A stretch of 64,000 bases of DNA from Bosea beijingensis (GTDB lineage: Bacteria > Pseudomonadota > Alphaproteobacteria > Rhizobiales > Beijerinckiaceae), in assembly GCF_030758975.1 (NCBI RefSeq), contig NZ_CP132359.1, positions 1,752,811-1,816,810 of the forward strand. The letters run 5' to 3'. Below the pieces are notes generated by a model. That model made no database searches. It had not been told where the DNA came from and was given only the letters and a program-made list of their open reading frames with translations. Shown here piece after piece: positions 34,349 to 45,854 of the stretch (position 1 is its first letter; every line of letters begins with the position of its first letter). Made by a program: the position numbers and the translations under genes.

Positions 34349-35194
34349 ATGAAAGCGTTGAAGCCTTCTCGCGAGATCGATGGCCTGATCGCGATCATGG
34401 CCGCGCTGCGCACACCGGGCAGCGGCTGCCCCTGGGACCTGGAGCAGGATTTCGCCTCGGTCTCGCCCTACACCGTCGAAGAGGCCTATGAGGTCGCCGA
34501 TGCGATCGCCCGCGGCGACAAGCTCGACCTCAGGGACGAACTCGGCGACCTGCTGCTGCAGGTCGTGTTCCATGCCCGCATGGCCGAGGAGGAAGGCTCG
34601 TTCGCCTTCCCCGACGTGGTCGAGGCGATCACCGGCAAATTGATCCGCCGGCACCCGCATGTCTTCGGCGACGCGCGCAATCTCTCGCCTGCCGAGGTGA
34701 AAGTGCTCTGGCATCGGATCAAAGCGCAGGAGAAGGCCGCCAGGATGGCCGCACGCGAGGCGGCTGGCCTGCCGCCGCAGGCGGAGGAGCGCGGGGTGCT
34801 CGCCGGCGTGCCGCACACCTTGCCGGCGCTGACCCGCGCCTGGAAATTGCAGGCCCGCGCCTCCACCGTCGGCTTCGACTGGAACGATGCCCGCCTCGTG
34901 CTCGACAAGATCCGCGAGGAGACGGCCGAGATCGACGAGGCGCTGACCGGCGGCGACAAGGCCGCGATCCATGAGGAGATCGGCGATCTGCTCTTCGTCG
35001 TCGCCAATCTCGCGCGCCATGCCGACGCCGACCCGGAAGGCTGCCTCGCCGCAGCCAACGCCAAGTTCGAGCGCCGCTTCAAGGCGATTGAGGAGGCGCT
35101 GGAAGCCGAGGGCCGGACGGCGAAGGACGCGAGCCTCGACGAGATGGAAGCGCTCTGGCAGGCGGTGAAGAAGCGGGAGAAAGCGGCCGGATAG
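34349..35194 (+). CDS. mazG: Nucleoside triphosphate pyrophosphohydrolase MazG
   Basis: House-cleaning NTP pyrophosphatase, 281 residues from ATG 34349. It has two MazG modules: LRTPGSGCPWDLEQDF then EEAYEVADAI and DELGDLLLQVVFHARMAEE, and a second with EETAEIDEAL and EEIGDLLFVVANLARH. The Mg-binding E-x-x-E ... E-x-x-D arrangement is seen in both. The frame opens at 34256 but would overlap arfB; GGAGAC precedes 34349. It is convergent with hflX. Confidence 0.93.
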   Translation: MKALKPSREIDGLIAIMAALRTPGSGCPWDLEQDFASVSPYTVEEAYEVADAIARGDKLDLRDELGDLLLQVVFHARMAEEEGSFAFPDVVEAITGKLIRRHPHVFGDARNLSPAEVKVLWHRIKAQEKAARMAAREAAGLPPQAEERGVLAGVPHTLPALTRAWKLQARASTVGFDWNDARLVLDKIREETAEIDEALTGGDKAAIHEEIGDLLFVVANLARHADADPEGCLAAANAKFERRFKAIEEALEAEGRTAKDASLDEMEALWQAVKKREKAAG

Positions 35195-35206
35195 CGGCGG
35201 CAGGGC

Positions 35207-36607
35207 TTATCCCTGCCGCGCAGCCTCCGGAAACCGCGCCGTGAAAGCCCCTTCCCGCTCGGGCGGCAGACGCACAACGAGCTTCAGCCCGCCATCCTCA
35301 CCATCCTCGCGCCGAAGGATTTCGCCATTGGCATGCAGCCAGGCGAGCGACTTGCCGTCTCCCGGCGCGAGTTCCAGCGTGTAGACCGGGCGGCTATGCG
35401 CGATCCGCGTCTCGATCGAACGCGTCAGGCGCTCGATGCCCTCGCCGGTCAATGCCGAGACCAGCACCGGGCGCGATCCATCCGGCCTGAGCGTCGCAAT
35501 GCCGAGCTGGCGTTCGCGCTCTGCGGGATCGAGCAGGTCGGCCTTGTTCCAGACCTCGATGACGCGCTGGCCGTCGTCCGGGTTGATACCGAGATCGCGC
35601 AGGATAGCCTGCACGTCGGCGGCCTGCGCCTGTGTGTCCTCATGCGCGACGTCGCGGACATGCAGCAAGACGTCGGCTTCGATCGCATCCTCCAGCGTTG
35701 CGCGGAAAGCGGCGACGAGCTGCGTCGGCAGGTCGGAGATGAAGCCGACCGTGTCGGAGAGCATGATCCGCGCGCCATGCGGCAGCTTGATCGCGCGCGC
35801 CGTCGGGTCGAGCGTGGCGAAGAGCATGTCCTGCGCCAGGACATCGGCCGAGGTCAGCCGGTTGAACAGCGTCGACTTGCCGGCATTGGTATAGCCGACC
35901 AGCGCAACGATCGGATAAGGCACGCGTTTCCGGCTGGCGCGATGCAGCGAGCGGGTGCGCTTCACGCTCTCCAGATCGCGCTCGATCTTGGTCATCCGCT
36001 CCTGGATGATGCGGCGGTCGGCCTCGATCTGGGTTTCGCCGGGGCCGCCGAGGAAGCCGAAGCCGCCGCGCTGGCGTTCAAGGTGGGTCCAGGACCGCAC
36101 CAACCGGCTCTTCTGGTAGTTGAGATGCGCGAGCTCGACCTGGAGCGCGCCCTCCTTGGTGCGCGCCCGCCGGCCGAAGATCTCGAGGATCAGGCCGGTG
36201 CGGTCGATGACCTTGCAGCCGAAGGCCTTTTCGAGATTGCGCTGCTGGACCGGCGACAGGGCGCAGTCCATCACGACGAGCCCGATCTCCTCGATCTTGA
36301 TGCGCTCGGCCAGCTCCTCGACCTTGCCCTTGCCGAGATAGGTCGCGGGGCGCAACGCGGTCAGCAGCACCTGCACCGGCTCGACCACGGTGAGGTCGAT
36401 CGCCGCGGCGAGGCCGACAGCCTCGTCCAGCCGCGCCGCGAAGGAACGCTGGTTGGCATCGACGGCGATGCCGCGCTTCTGAAGATAGGGTCCCACGACG
36501 AAGGCGCGCGTATTCGCCGCGATGTCGCGTTCGATCTCGTCGAGCGGCTTCGCGCCAGTGACGCGCGTGGCCGCCCGATCCTTGTCGTCCTTGTGGCTTG
36601 CAGCCAA
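35207..36607 (-). CDS. hflX: Ribosome-associated GTPase HflX
   Basis: GTPase that splits stalled ribosomes under stress. In its 466 residues, the N-terminal HflX domain contains [16 protein letters not shown] and [14 protein letters not shown]. The coiled linker has [19 protein letters not shown], and the G domain has [12 protein letters not shown] (G1), DTVGFI (G3) and NKAD (G4). It starts 1 bp after hfq, the conserved hfq-hflX pair. Confidence 0.95.
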   Translation of the reverse strand: MAASHKDDKDRAATRVTGAKPLDEIERDIAANTRAFVVGPYLQKRGIAVDANQRSFAARLDEAVGLAAAIDLTVVEPVQVLLTALRPATYLGKGKVEELAERIKIEEIGLVVMDCALSPVQQRNLEKAFGCKVIDRTGLILEIFGRRARTKEGALQVELAHLNYQKSRLVRSWTHLERQRGGFGFLGGPGETQIEADRRIIQERMTKIERDLESVKRTRSLHRASRKRVPYPIVALVGYTNAGKSTLFNRLTSADVLAQDMLFATLDPTARAIKLPHGARIMLSDTVGFISDLPTQLVAAFRATLEDAIEADVLLHVRDVAHEDTQAQAADVQAILRDLGINPDDGQRVIEVWNKADLLDPAERERQLGIATLRPDGSRPVLVSALTGEGIERLTRSIETRIAHSRPVYTLELAPGDGKSLAWLHANGEILRREDGEDGGLKLVVRLPPEREGAFTARFPEAARQG

Positions 36608-36608
36608 A

Positions 36609-36857
36609 TCAGTTCTTGTCCGTTTCCTCGGGCTCGAACAATTGCACCGGATGGCCGGGCATGATGGTCGAGATCGCGTGCTTGTAGACGAGCTGCGAGT
36701 GGCCGTCGCGGCGCAGCAGCACGCAGAAATTGTCGAACCAGGTGACGACGCCCTGCAGCTTGACGCCGTTGACGAGGAAGATCGTCAGCGGGATCTTCTG
36801 CTTGCGCACATGGTTGAGGAAGGTGTCCTGGAGGTTCTGTGCCCGCTCGGCGGCCAT
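36609..36857 (-). CDS. hfq: RNA chaperone Hfq
   Basis: An Sm-like hexameric RNA chaperone for small-RNA regulation. The 82 residues contain [28 protein letters not shown] (Sm1) and [13 protein letters not shown] (Sm2, with the YKH proximal-face motif). The C-terminal tail is short, as in other alphaproteobacteria. It follows ntrX after about 210 bp that probably hold its own promoter. Confidence 0.97.
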   Translation of the reverse strand: MAAERAQNLQDTFLNHVRKQKIPLTIFLVNGVKLQGVVTWFDNFCVLLRRDGHSQLVYKHAISTIMPGHPVQLFEPEETDKN

Positions 36858-37069
36858 GGGTAGTCCCTGTTGTTGGGATCGCCGATCGGATTAAATCCAG
36901 CGATCCAATTCGTTCCGTTTCAGGCCGGCGGCGCATTCCACCAGCGTCGGAACACCGATGCTCCATTAGATCGTCGTCTTCGCCCGCAACGCAAGTGCAG
37001 CAATGGCGACTTTAGATGCATGCCGCCTGCGTCGCGTGCAAACGGTCATGCGTGCGGCGCCTGACGGCG

Positions 37070-38437
37070 TCAGCCGACGCCGAGCGACTTCAATTTCCGG
37101 TGCAGCGCCGAGCGCTCCATGCCGATGAATTCGGCCGTGCGCGAGATGTTGCCGGAGAAGCGCGCGATCTGCGCGATCAGGTATTCGCGCTCGAATATCT
37201 CGCGTGCGTCGCGCAGCGGCAGGCTCATCAGGCGCTCGCCGCCGGAGCCCGACGGCGTCGTCGGCACCATGGCGCCGACCTCGGCCGGCAGCATCTCGAT
37301 CGTGACCTCGGCGGTGGGGTCGCCCTTGGTCAGGATCATCAGCCGTTCGACATTGTTGCGCAGCTCGCGGATGTTGCCGGGCCATTCATGCGACTGCAGC
37401 ACCGCCATGGCGTCGCTGCCGATCTGGCGCTTCGGCAGCCCGCTCGCGACCGAGATCTGGTCCATGAAGAACTCGATCAGCTCCGGCACGTCCTCGCGCC
37501 GCTCCGACAGCGGCGGCACCTTGATCGGCACGACGCTGAGGCGGTGATAGAGGTCCTCGCGGAAATGCCCGTCGGCGATGAGCTGCGCCAGATCGCGACT
37601 AGACGAGGAGATGACGCGGACATCGACATGGACGCGCGTCGCGCCGCCGACGCGCTGGAAATTCTGGTCCACCAGCACGCGCAGGATGCGGTTCTGCGTC
37701 TCGCGCGGCATGTCGCCGATCTCGTCGATATAGAGCGAGCCGCCATGGGCCTCTTCGAGCGCGCCGATCCGGCGCCCGCGCCCGTCGCCGCCCTCGACGC
37801 CGAACAGCTCCTCCTCCATCGTCTCGGGCGTGATCGTCGCCGCGTTGATGACGACGAAGGGGCCGCTCGACCGGGTCGAGGCGCCATGCAGCGTGCGCGC
37901 TGCCAATTCCTTGCCGCAGCCCGGCTCGCCGGTGATCAGCACGCGCGCATTGGTCGGCGCGACGCGCTCGATCGTCTGGCGAAGCTGGTTGACGACCGTG
38001 GTGCGGCCAACGATGCGGTCGGCCTGGACCGAGCGGGTCTTGAGCTCGCGGACCTCGCGGCGCAGGCGCGAGGCCTCCAGCGCGCGCTCCGCGACCAGCA
38101 CCAGCCGGTCGGCCTTGAACGGCTTCTCGATGAAGTCGTAGGCACCGCTCTTGATCGCCGAGACGGCGGTCTCGATGTTGCCGTGGCCGGAGATCATAAC
38201 GACCGCAAGATCGGGATGGTTCTCCTTGATCAGCTCCAGCACCTGCAGACCGTCGAGCCGGCTGCCCTGCAGCCAGATATCGAGGAAGACGAGGTTCGGC
38301 CGGCGCGATGCGATCGCGGCCAGCGCCTCGTCGGCGGAGCCGGCCTTGCGGGTGCGGTAGCCCTCGTCCTCCAGCAGGCCGGCGACCAGATCGCGGATAT
38401 CGACTTCGTCGTCCACTACCAGGATGTCAGCGCTCAT
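37070..38437 (-). CDS. ntrX: Nitrogen-assimilation response regulator NtrX
   Basis: Response regulator partner of NtrY, 455 residues. The receiver domain has the phospho-acceptor Asp in LVFLDIWLQG, the AAA domain has Walker A GEPGCGKELAA and Walker B GGSLYIDEIGDMP, and the C-terminus has a Fis-type helix-turn-helix (NISRTAEFIGMERSALHRKL). The sigma54-contacting GAFTGA loop is missing, replaced by GVEGGDGRGRRIGAL; this is the rule for NtrX and suggests it does not activate sigma54 in the usual way. Its start overlaps ntrY by 4 bp. Confidence 0.95.
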   Translation of the reverse strand: MSADILVVDDEVDIRDLVAGLLEDEGYRTRKAGSADEALAAIASRRPNLVFLDIWLQGSRLDGLQVLELIKENHPDLAVVMISGHGNIETAVSAIKSGAYDFIEKPFKADRLVLVAERALEASRLRREVRELKTRSVQADRIVGRTTVVNQLRQTIERVAPTNARVLITGEPGCGKELAARTLHGASTRSSGPFVVINAATITPETMEEELFGVEGGDGRGRRIGALEEAHGGSLYIDEIGDMPRETQNRILRVLVDQNFQRVGGATRVHVDVRVISSSSRDLAQLIADGHFREDLYHRLSVVPIKVPPLSERREDVPELIEFFMDQISVASGLPKRQIGSDAMAVLQSHEWPGNIRELRNNVERLMILTKGDPTAEVTIEMLPAEVGAMVPTTPSGSGGERLMSLPLRDAREIFEREYLIAQIARFSGNISRTAEFIGMERSALHRKLKSLGVG

Positions 38438-40698
38438 AGGCGTATCCCATTCTTCCCATCATCCATGTTGCGCGAGCCGTTTTCCGGCTGGGCGGCCGCA
38501 TCGCCACCCTCTGAGTCCTGCGCCGGCCCCGTCTCGGGGAACCAGAGGCGGATGCGCGCCCCCCGTGCGCCGCTAGCGGCGTCCGGCCGGTCGAGCAGTT
38601 CGATTCCGCCGCCATGGTCCTCCAGGATCTTGCCGACGATGGCGAGCCCGAGGCCCGTCCCGCCCTCGCGCGTCGTCATATAGGGCTCGAGCAGCTTCTG
38701 GCGCTGGTCGGCCGGCAGGCCCTTGCCGTTGTCGATGACGTCGATGACGATCCGGCCGTCGTCGAGCCGGGCCATCTGGACGTCGATGCGGCCCTGCCCG
38801 CGTTCGTCGGCCGGCACGGCCTCGATCGCCTCGGTCGCATTCTTGATGACATTGGTCAGCGCCTGCGAGATCAGGCGCCGGTCGAAGCGCGCCAGGACCG
38901 TCTCGGCCGGCAACGTCTCCGCGATCGTCGTCTCGGGATTGCCGACGCGCCAAAGGAAGACGATCTGGCGGACAGTCTCGACGATGTCCTCGCGGGCGAG
39001 CGAGGGCTTCGGCATGCGGGCGAAGGAGGAGAACTCGTCGACCATGCGCCTGATGTCCTCGACCTGCCGCACGATCGTGTCGGTGCATTGGTCGAAGACG
39101 TCCTTGCCCTCGGTGATGACGCGGCCGAAGCGGCGCTTGATGCGCTCGGCCGAAAGCTGGATCGGCGTTAGCGGGTTCTTGATCTCGTGCGCGATGCGGC
39201 GGGCGACGTCGGCCCAGGCGGCCGTGCGCTGGGCGGAAACCAGGTCGGTGATATCGTCGAGCGTCACCACGAGCCCGGCCCCGATCCCCTCGCCTTCCCT
39301 GACCGCGCGGATATTGACCATGCGGTCCTGGCCGGCGCGCGTGAAGGCGACCTGGCCGGAGCTCTGGCGCTGCCGGTTCTGCAGGGCTTCCGTGACGAAG
39401 CCTGCCACCTCGGGCGCGATCTCGCCGATCGGCTTGCCGAGCAGGCGCCCGCCGGTCCCGAGCAGGTTCTCGGCCGAGCGATTGATCGTGGTGACATGGC
39501 CGTCGCCGTCGAGGCTGAGCACGCCGGAGGAGACGCCGGACAGGACCGTCTCGGTGAAGCGCCGGCGCCGGTCGATGACCTCGCTCGCCGTCACCAGGCT
39601 GTCGCGCTGGCGACGCAGCTCCGCCGTCATCTTGTTGAAGGTCTCGCCGAGATGGGCAAGATCGCCCTCCGATCGTCGGATCGGCACCTGGACGTAGAAA
39701 TTTCCGCTCGAGACCTGGTCGGTCGCATCGATCATCCGGCGGATCGGCGCGACCAGCCCGTTGGCGAAACTCAGGCCCAGCCAGATCGCCGAGAGCAGCA
39801 GGATCAGCGCGATCAGCCCGTACATCGAGGCGAAGGCGATCTGCACGCCCTTCCGGCGGGCGTCTATCGAAAGATACTCGACGGCGGCGCCGCGTGCGAC
39901 AGAGGGGAATTCGACGGCGAGCGGATCGACCTCGCGTGCGACATGCAGGAAGCTGTTGTCATAGGCCGGCAGCTTCACCACGGCGCCGAAGACGGTTCCC
40001 GTCCGCGGGATGACGCAGATCGGCTCAGGCGCCGCCTTGGCATCGTCGAAGGCCGCCTGATCCGGCATGGGCGGATCGCGCAGCACGTTGATATTGGCGC
40101 GAATGACCACCTTGTCCGGCGGCTGCATGATCGCGGCGACGGGCAGGCCGAGCGCCGTCGCGCGCGTCGTCAGGAAGTTCTCGAACCATTTGCGGTCGAC
40201 GTCATAGGCCGGCTTCGCCCGGCTCAGGTCATCGGCGAGCACGCGGATTTCGCGGCCGAGCGAGCGGCACTGGCTGGCGGCATAGGCATCGGCGACCTCG
40301 ACCGACTTGAACACCGCATCGCGCATCCGGTCGGAGAACCACGGCTCCAGCCCGCGCTCGATCGTGACGGTGGCGATGATGGCGACGAGCACGGCCGGCA
40401 GGGCGGCGATGATGCTGAACAGGCCGACGATGCGGACATGCAGACCCGCCGCCGCCGCTCCCGCCTTGCGGGCACGGATCAGCACGGCGGCCTCGATCGC
40501 CACGACGACGATCAGCACCAGGATCAGCAGCGCATTCAGCACGAATACGCCGACCACGACCTCGTGTACGGGCACGATCGGCGTGGCGCCCGACAGCACC
40601 AGGAAGGTAACCAGCGCTGAGATCAAGGCCAGCGCGACGACGATCCCGCCGACCCAGCCGGATACGCGGCGGGATTTCTCCTCGCCGCGCGGCATCAT
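38434..40698 (-). CDS. ntrY: Nitrogen-sensing histidine kinase NtrY
   Basis: Membrane histidine kinase, about 754 residues. The order is three N-terminal membrane helices, an extracytoplasmic region, a fourth helix, HAMP, PAS, HisKA with HEIKNPLTPIQLSAERIKRRFG, and HATPase with NVIKNATEAIEA, DNGKGLP and GTGLGLAIV. The start is uncertain: ATG 40698 or 40695, GTG 40725 or GTG 40785 are all in frame, and none has a strong ribosome site. It lies between ntrC and ntrX. Confidence 0.93.
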   Translation of the reverse strand: MMPRGEEKSRRVSGWVGGIVVALALISALVTFLVLSGATPIVPVHEVVVGVFVLNALLILVLIVVVAIEAAVLIRARKAGAAAAGLHVRIVGLFSIIAALPAVLVAIIATVTIERGLEPWFSDRMRDAVFKSVEVADAYAASQCRSLGREIRVLADDLSRAKPAYDVDRKWFENFLTTRATALGLPVAAIMQPPDKVVIRANINVLRDPPMPDQAAFDDAKAAPEPICVIPRTGTVFGAVVKLPAYDNSFLHVAREVDPLAVEFPSVARGAAVEYLSIDARRKGVQIAFASMYGLIALILLLSAIWLGLSFANGLVAPIRRMIDATDQVSSGNFYVQVPIRRSEGDLAHLGETFNKMTAELRRQRDSLVTASEVIDRRRRFTETVLSGVSSGVLSLDGDGHVTTINRSAENLLGTGGRLLGKPIGEIAPEVAGFVTEALQNRQRQSSGQVAFTRAGQDRMVNIRAVREGEGIGAGLVVTLDDITDLVSAQRTAAWADVARRIAHEIKNPLTPIQLSAERIKRRFGRVITEGKDVFDQCTDTIVRQVEDIRRMVDEFSSFARMPKPSLAREDIVETVRQIVFLWRVGNPETTIAETLPAETVLARFDRRLISQALTNVIKNATEAIEAVPADERGQGRIDVQMARLDDGRIVIDVIDNGKGLPADQRQKLLEPYMTTREGGTGLGLAIVGKILEDHGGGIELLDRPDAASGARGARIRLWFPETGPAQDSEGGDAAAQPENGSRNMDDGKNGIRL

Positions 40699-40847
40699 TC
40701 TGGCTTCGTTGACAGAAGCGGACACGTTTACCGACAACTCCGATATGGCAGGGATCGCGAACCGACCACGCCTGCAGGGCGCCACTGATGCGCCGCCGCA
40801 ACGGTGTTGTCAAAATATGACATTCACAAGGCGAGAAGCGCCTCGTT

Positions 40848-42302
40848 TCAGCGCGGCGAGCGCACCACCTGCATGTCGAGCTCGCGAATCTTCTTGCGCA
40901 GCGTGTTGCGATTGAGCCCGAGCAGCTCCGCGGCGCGAATCTGGTTGCCGCGCGTCGCGGCAAGCGCCGCCGCGATCAAGGGCGGCTCGATTTCGCGCAG
41001 AATGCGGTGATAGAGCCCCGGAGGCGGGATATTGTCGCCGAATCCGCCGAAATACTGGCCGAGATGGCGCTCGACCGAGCCGGAGAGCGTCTCCGCGCGT
41101 TCGGACGCTACAGGGCTGCTGCTGGTGAAGCCCGGCCCCACCGCTGCCGGCTGGAGCTCGGCCTCGATGATCGGAGCGGTGATCGTCTCCTGCGGATAGA
41201 GCGCGGCCAGGCGCCGGACCAGATTCTCCAGTTCGCGGACGTTCCCCGGCCAGCGGTACTGCCGCATCACGTCCATGGCTTCCGAATCGACCTGCTTGCG
41301 CGGCAGCCCCTCCTTCTCGACCAGCGTGAAGAAATGGCGGACGAGATCGGGAATGTCCTCGATGCGCTCGCGCAGGGGCGGCAGGCGGATCGGCACGACG
41401 TTCAGTCGGAAAAACAGGTCCTCGCGGAACAGGCCCTGCGCGATCGAGATGCGCAGGTCCTTGTTGGTGGCGGCGACGATGCGGACATTGGTCTTGATCG
41501 GGGTCCGCCCGCCGACCGTGGTGTACTCGCCCTGCTGAAGCACGCGCAGCAGGCGAGTCTGGGCCTCCATCGGCATGTCGCCGATCTCGTCGAGGAAGAG
41601 CGTGCCGCCCTCCGCCTGCTCGAAGCGGCCGGACGAGCGCGTCAGCGCCCCGGTGAAGGCGCCCTTCTCATGGCCGAACAGTTCGGATTCGATCAGGTCC
41701 TTCGGGATAGCCGCCATGTTGATCGCGACGAAGGGGCCGTTCTTGCGCTTGCCGTAATCGTGCAGCGCGCGCGCCACCAATTCCTTGCCGGTTCCGGATT
41801 CGCCGTTGATCATCACGGTCAGGTCGATCGGCATCAGTCGCGCCAGCGCGCGATAGACGTCCTGCATCGCCGGCGAGCGGCCGATGAGCGGGATATCCTC
41901 GGGCTCGGCCGCGTGGCCGCGTGCCGTCTCGCCGCGCGGTCGCGACATCGCGCGCCCGACGATGGCGACGAGCTCCTTCAGGTCGAAGGGCTTGGGCAGA
42001 TATTCGTAGGCGCCGCGTTCGGAGGCCTTGATCGCCGTCATGAAGGTGTTCTGCGCGCTCATCACGATGATCGGCAGTTCGGGCCGTACCCGCTTGATGC
42101 GCGGCAGCAGGTCGAAGGCGTTCCCGTCCGGCATGACGACATCGGTGATGATCAGGTCGCCCAGCCCCTGGGCCGCCCAGGTCCAGAGCGTGGCGGCCTG
42201 GCCCGTGGTCCTGACTTCATAGCCCGCCCGGGCCAGCGCCTGGTTCAGGACGGTGCGGATCGCGGCGTCGTCGTCGGCGACGAGGATGTGACCGGTCGGC
42301 AT
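40848..42302 (-). CDS. ntrC: Nitrogen regulation sigma54 activator NtrC
   Basis: Response regulator and sigma54-dependent activator, 484 residues. The receiver domain contains [12 protein letters not shown] with the phospho-acceptor Asp. The AAA domain has [15 protein letters not shown], the sigma54-contact loop GAFTGA and [13 protein letters not shown]. The C-terminal Fis helix-turn-helix is [21 protein letters not shown]. It follows ntrB by 16 bp. Phosphorylated by NtrB under nitrogen limitation, it is expected to activate glnA-type genes. Confidence 0.97.
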   Translation of the reverse strand: MPTGHILVADDDAAIRTVLNQALARAGYEVRTTGQAATLWTWAAQGLGDLIITDVVMPDGNAFDLLPRIKRVRPELPIIVMSAQNTFMTAIKASERGAYEYLPKPFDLKELVAIVGRAMSRPRGETARGHAAEPEDIPLIGRSPAMQDVYRALARLMPIDLTVMINGESGTGKELVARALHDYGKRKNGPFVAINMAAIPKDLIESELFGHEKGAFTGALTRSSGRFEQAEGGTLFLDEIGDMPMEAQTRLLRVLQQGEYTTVGGRTPIKTNVRIVAATNKDLRISIAQGLFREDLFFRLNVVPIRLPPLRERIEDIPDLVRHFFTLVEKEGLPRKQVDSEAMDVMRQYRWPGNVRELENLVRRLAALYPQETITAPIIEAELQPAAVGPGFTSSSPVASERAETLSGSVERHLGQYFGGFGDNIPPPGLYHRILREIEPPLIAAALAATRGNQIRAAELLGLNRNTLRKKIRELDMQVVRSPR

Positions 42303-42318
42303 GTGTTGCTTGAGGCCT

Positions 42319-43461
42319 TTACGTTGCCTGTCCCGACCTGAGCTGGTGCAGGGGCAGGAGGATCCTGAAATGCGTCCGGCGCGGAACGGATTCGCACTCG
42401 ACGATTCCGCCGTGATCGCCGATCACCTTGGCGACAAGTGCAAGTCCAAGGCCACTTCCCTGAGCCTTGGTGGTGACGAAGGGATCGAACAGGTGTTGCA
42501 CCAGGTCGGGCGGCACGCCCGGCCCGTTGTCGCGCACCGCGATCTCGAGCGGCAGCGCGATGCGCTCCGTGGATCCCGGCACCTGCAGGCGGATGCCCGG
42601 GCGATAGGCGGTGGTCAGCGTGATCTCGCCATCCAAAGCCCCCTCGCCGATGGCCTCGGCAGCGTTCTTGACGAGGTTGAGCAGCACCTGGACGAGTTGG
42701 TCGCGATTGCCGGCGACGGGCGGCAGCGACGGATCATAGGTCTCGGTGAAGCGGATATGCCGGGCGAAGCCCGACTGGGCCAGGCGCTTCACATGGTCGA
42801 GCACGTCATGGACGTTCACAGCATCGCGTTCGCTCGGCCGCTCGTCGCCGAACAATTCGACGCGCTCGACCAGCTTCACGATCCGGTCGGTCTCGTCGCA
42901 GATCAATTGCGTCAGCATCCGATCGTCGTCTGAGATCGAGCCTTCGAGCAATTGCGCGGCGCCCCGGATGCCCGACAGCGGGTTCTTGATCTCATGGGCC
43001 AGCATGGCGCCGAGCGCGGTGATTGAGCGCGCTGCCCCTCGATGCGTCAATTGCCTGTCCATTTTTTCGGCAATTGTCCGTTCCTGCAGCATCAGCACGA
43101 CCGCGTCGCCCTGGCTGGGCAAGGGAGAGGCAAAGACGTCGACGATGTGATCGGTTCCGAGGCGCGGCGTGCCGAGATCGAGACGGTACTCGCTGACGCT
43201 GGCGCCACGGCGCTGCACCTCCTCGATCAGGCCCAGAACGGGCGAGCCGAAGGCGATGAGGTCATCGATGCGCTGGCGCTTGAGCAGGGCGGCGCTCGAC
43301 TGGAAGAAATCCTCTGCCGCCGTGTTGGCGTAGAGCACGGCATGGCCCTCGCCGATCACCAGCACCGGCATCGGCAGCACGTTCAGCGCCTGGACCTCGA
43401 TTGGATCGAGCAGGTAGGTGCTGCGGTTTCCAAGCCCCTTGTCGGCAAACATCGCCGTCAT
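42319..43461 (-). CDS. ntrB: Nitrogen regulation histidine kinase NtrB
   Basis: Soluble histidine kinase controlled by PII, 380 residues. An N-terminal PAS domain ([25 protein letters not shown]) is followed by His[21 protein letters not shown] and HATPase boxes [22 protein letters not shown] and GSGLGLALV. It is 18 bp downstream of dusB, the nifR3-ntrB-ntrC order of this order. The PII gene glnB is 18 kb away in the same window. Confidence 0.97.
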   Translation of the reverse strand: MTAMFADKGLGNRSTYLLDPIEVQALNVLPMPVLVIGEGHAVLYANTAAEDFFQSSAALLKRQRIDDLIAFGSPVLGLIEEVQRRGASVSEYRLDLGTPRLGTDHIVDVFASPLPSQGDAVVLMLQERTIAEKMDRQLTHRGAARSITALGAMLAHEIKNPLSGIRGAAQLLEGSISDDDRMLTQLICDETDRIVKLVERVELFGDERPSERDAVNVHDVLDHVKRLAQSGFARHIRFTETYDPSLPPVAGNRDQLVQVLLNLVKNAAEAIGEGALDGEITLTTAYRPGIRLQVPGSTERIALPLEIAVRDNGPGVPPDLVQHLFDPFVTTKAQGSGLGLALVAKVIGDHGGIVECESVPRRTHFRILLPLHQLRSGQAT

Positions 43462-43479
43462 CGGCTGCTCCTTGCGGCA

Positions 43480-44469
43480 TCAGGCCGCTTCGCGATTGCG
43501 ATCGGTCGAAAACAGGCCCGCCAGCGCGGCCAGGACCTGCTTGGGCTCGTCTGAGGTCAGAAGGCTGCGGCGTAGTTCCGCATCGGGCTCGCAGCCATCG
43601 GCGACTGCATCATCCGCATAGGCCGCCAGATGCTTGCGGGCATGGCGCACGCCATGCGCGACCCCGATCAGGGCGAGCAGCCCTTCGTAATGCTCGCAGG
43701 CCAGGGCCAGCTTCTCGGCCAGCGCCAACGGCCGGAAGGCGCGTCCGTCGAGTGCGGCGCCGATCGCGCCGACCAGCCAGGGCCGGCCGAGCGCGGCACG
43801 TCCCACCATGACGAAATCGGCGCCGGATTGGTCGAGGCAGTCGCGCGCATCCATGACGTCATGGATGTCGCCATTGGCCACCAGGGGGAAATCTCCGACC
43901 GCCCGCACCGCCGCGATCGCCCGCCAATCGGCTGTGCCCTTGTAGAATTGCTGGCGCGTGCGGCCATGGACCGTGATCATCCGCGCGCCCGCGTCGACTG
44001 CCCGTCGGGCGAGCTCGGGCGCGTTGCGGGAGGCATCGTCCCAGCCGAGCCGCATCTTGACCGTCACCGGCACATTGGTGGCGGCCACCGCAGCCTCGAC
44101 CAGCGCGACGGCATGGTCGAGATCGCGCATCAGGGCGGAGCCGGCCCAGCCACCCGTCACCTTCTTGGCCGGGCAGCCCATGTTGATATCGACGATATCG
44201 GCGCCGTTGGCCTCGGCCAGCCGCGCTGCTTCCCCCATCCAGTACGGATCGCAGCCGGCGAGTTGCACGACATGCGGCGACACGCCCTCGCCCTCGGCGC
44301 GGATTCTCGCTTCCTCGCTGCCGCGGACGAATTCGTCGGACGCGACCATCTCCGACACCACGACTCCGGCATGGCTGCGGGCCGCGAGCCGGCGCATGAC
44401 GATGTCGGTCACGCCGGACATCGGCGCCAGGAAGGCGCGGGACGCGATCGGGATACCTGCGATGTCCAA
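43480..44469 (-). CDS. dusB: tRNA-dihydrouridine synthase DusB (NifR3)
   Basis: FMN enzyme reducing uridine to dihydrouridine in tRNA. The 329 residues show [17 protein letters not shown], the catalytic Cys in [12 protein letters not shown], the FMN phosphate region and [13 protein letters not shown]. It is the first gene of the dusB-ntrB-ntrC unit, divergent from ispDF with a 147-bp AT-rich shared upstream region. Confidence 0.95.
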   Translation of the reverse strand: MDIAGIPIASRAFLAPMSGVTDIVMRRLAARSHAGVVVSEMVASDEFVRGSEEARIRAEGEGVSPHVVQLAGCDPYWMGEAARLAEANGADIVDINMGCPAKKVTGGWAGSALMRDLDHAVALVEAAVAATNVPVTVKMRLGWDDASRNAPELARRAVDAGARMITVHGRTRQQFYKGTADWRAIAAVRAVGDFPLVANGDIHDVMDARDCLDQSGADFVMVGRAALGRPWLVGAIGAALDGRAFRPLALAEKLALACEHYEGLLALIGVAHGVRHARKHLAAYADDAVADGCEPDAELRRSLLTSDEPKQVLAALAGLFSTDRNREAA

Positions 44470-44616
44470 AGTGTCAGCCTGCTTTTAAGGCATTTCTCAA
44501 TATGCATATTTATTGAACAATGCTGCAGGAGCGCAAGGGCTTATGCGGATGTGCTGCAATGCAGCAGCGTCGCACCCCCTGCCCCATCGCGGCGGAAACC
44601 GCTATGGCATGCGCCC

Positions 44617-45852
44617 ATGACCCGCTTGCAGACAGGACCCAGCACCGTGCTCAGCCCATCCGATGCGCTTCCGCCGGTTGCAGCCCTGCTCGTCGCGGCC
44701 GGCCGCGGCCTGCGGGCTGGCGACGGCGAGCCGAAGCAGTATCGGCTGGTCGAAGGCCGCCCCGTTCTCGCCCATGCGCTGACGCCCTTCCTCGCGGAAC
44801 CCGCGATCGAACGCATCGCCGTCGTGATCGGCGAAGGCGACGAGGCGCGCTATGCCAATGCCACGACCGGCATCGACAGCGCCCGGCTTGCGGCCCCGAC
44901 GCTCGGCGGCGCAACGCGCCAGGCTTCCGTGCGGCGCGGCCTGCTCGCGCTCTCCCGCGAGGGTTTCGACGGTATCGTGCTGGTCCACGACGCCGCGCGG
45001 CCCTTCGTCTCGCGGGCCCAGATCAGCGCGGCGATCCACCGGCTCGGTGCCGGCGGCATCGCCGCGATCCCCGCCTTGCCCGTGACCGATACCGTCAAGC
45101 GCACCAGCGCCGATGGCCATGTCGCGGAAACCCCACCCCGCGACCAACTCGTCACCGTCCAGACGCCGCAGGCCTTCCGCTTCAAGCCGCTGCTCGACGC
45201 CCACGAGGCTGCGGAGGCGGCCTTGCTCCACGGCTTCACCGACGATGCCGCCCTGATGGAATGGGCCGGCCATCCGGTCGCGACCTTCCAGGGCGACCCG
45301 GCCAATGTGAAGCTGACCCATGCCGCGGATTTCCTGCGGGCAGCGACCCATGCCGGCAAGGCGCTCGTGACGCGCGTCGGCACCGGCTACGACGTCCACG
45401 CCTTCGGCCCCGGCGACCATGTCTGGCTCGGCGGCGTCCGGATCGGCCACGACCAGGGCGTGATCGCCCATTCCGATGGCGATGTCGCTCTGCATGCCCT
45501 GACGGACGCCTTGCTCGGCGCGCTGGCCGACGGCGATATCGGCACGCATTTCCCGCCCAGCGATCCGCAATGGCGCGGCGCCGCTTCGGCGCAGTTCCTC
45601 GCCTTCGCTGCGGCCCGCGTCCGCGAGCGCGGCGGGCGGATCGACTTCCTCGACCTGACAATCGTCTGCGAAGCCCCGAAGATCGGCCCGCATCGCGAAG
45701 CCATCCGCGCCGAGATCGCGGCCATCGCGGGCATCTCGCCGGGCAAGGTCGCGATCAAGGCGACGACCTCCGAGCGCATGGGCTTCACCGGCCGCCGTGA
45801 GGGTCTCGTCGCATTTGGGACGGCGACGATCCGCCTGCCCGAGGAGGACTAG
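44617..45852 (+). CDS. ispDF: Bifunctional IspD/IspF (MEP pathway)
   Basis: Fusion catalysing two non-consecutive steps of isoprenoid synthesis: CDP-ME formation (IspD) and MECDP formation (IspF). The 411 residues contain IspD in the first 230 ([34 protein letters not shown]) and IspF after [21 protein letters not shown] (metal Asp/His), [18 protein letters not shown] and [16 protein letters not shown] 44617 is used; the frame is open far upstream but that part is antisense to dusB. The fusion is normal in alphaproteobacteria. Confidence 0.96.
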   Translation: MTRLQTGPSTVLSPSDALPPVAALLVAAGRGLRAGDGEPKQYRLVEGRPVLAHALTPFLAEPAIERIAVVIGEGDEARYANATTGIDSARLAAPTLGGATRQASVRRGLLALSREGFDGIVLVHDAARPFVSRAQISAAIHRLGAGGIAAIPALPVTDTVKRTSADGHVAETPPRDQLVTVQTPQAFRFKPLLDAHEAAEAALLHGFTDDAALMEWAGHPVATFQGDPANVKLTHAADFLRAATHAGKALVTRVGTGYDVHAFGPGDHVWLGGVRIGHDQGVIAHSDGDVALHALTDALLGALADGDIGTHFPPSDPQWRGAASAQFLAFAAARVRERGGRIDFLDLTIVCEAPKIGPHREAIRAEIAAIAGISPGKVAIKATTSERMGFTGRREGLVAFGTATIRLPEED

Positions 45853-45854
45853 CC

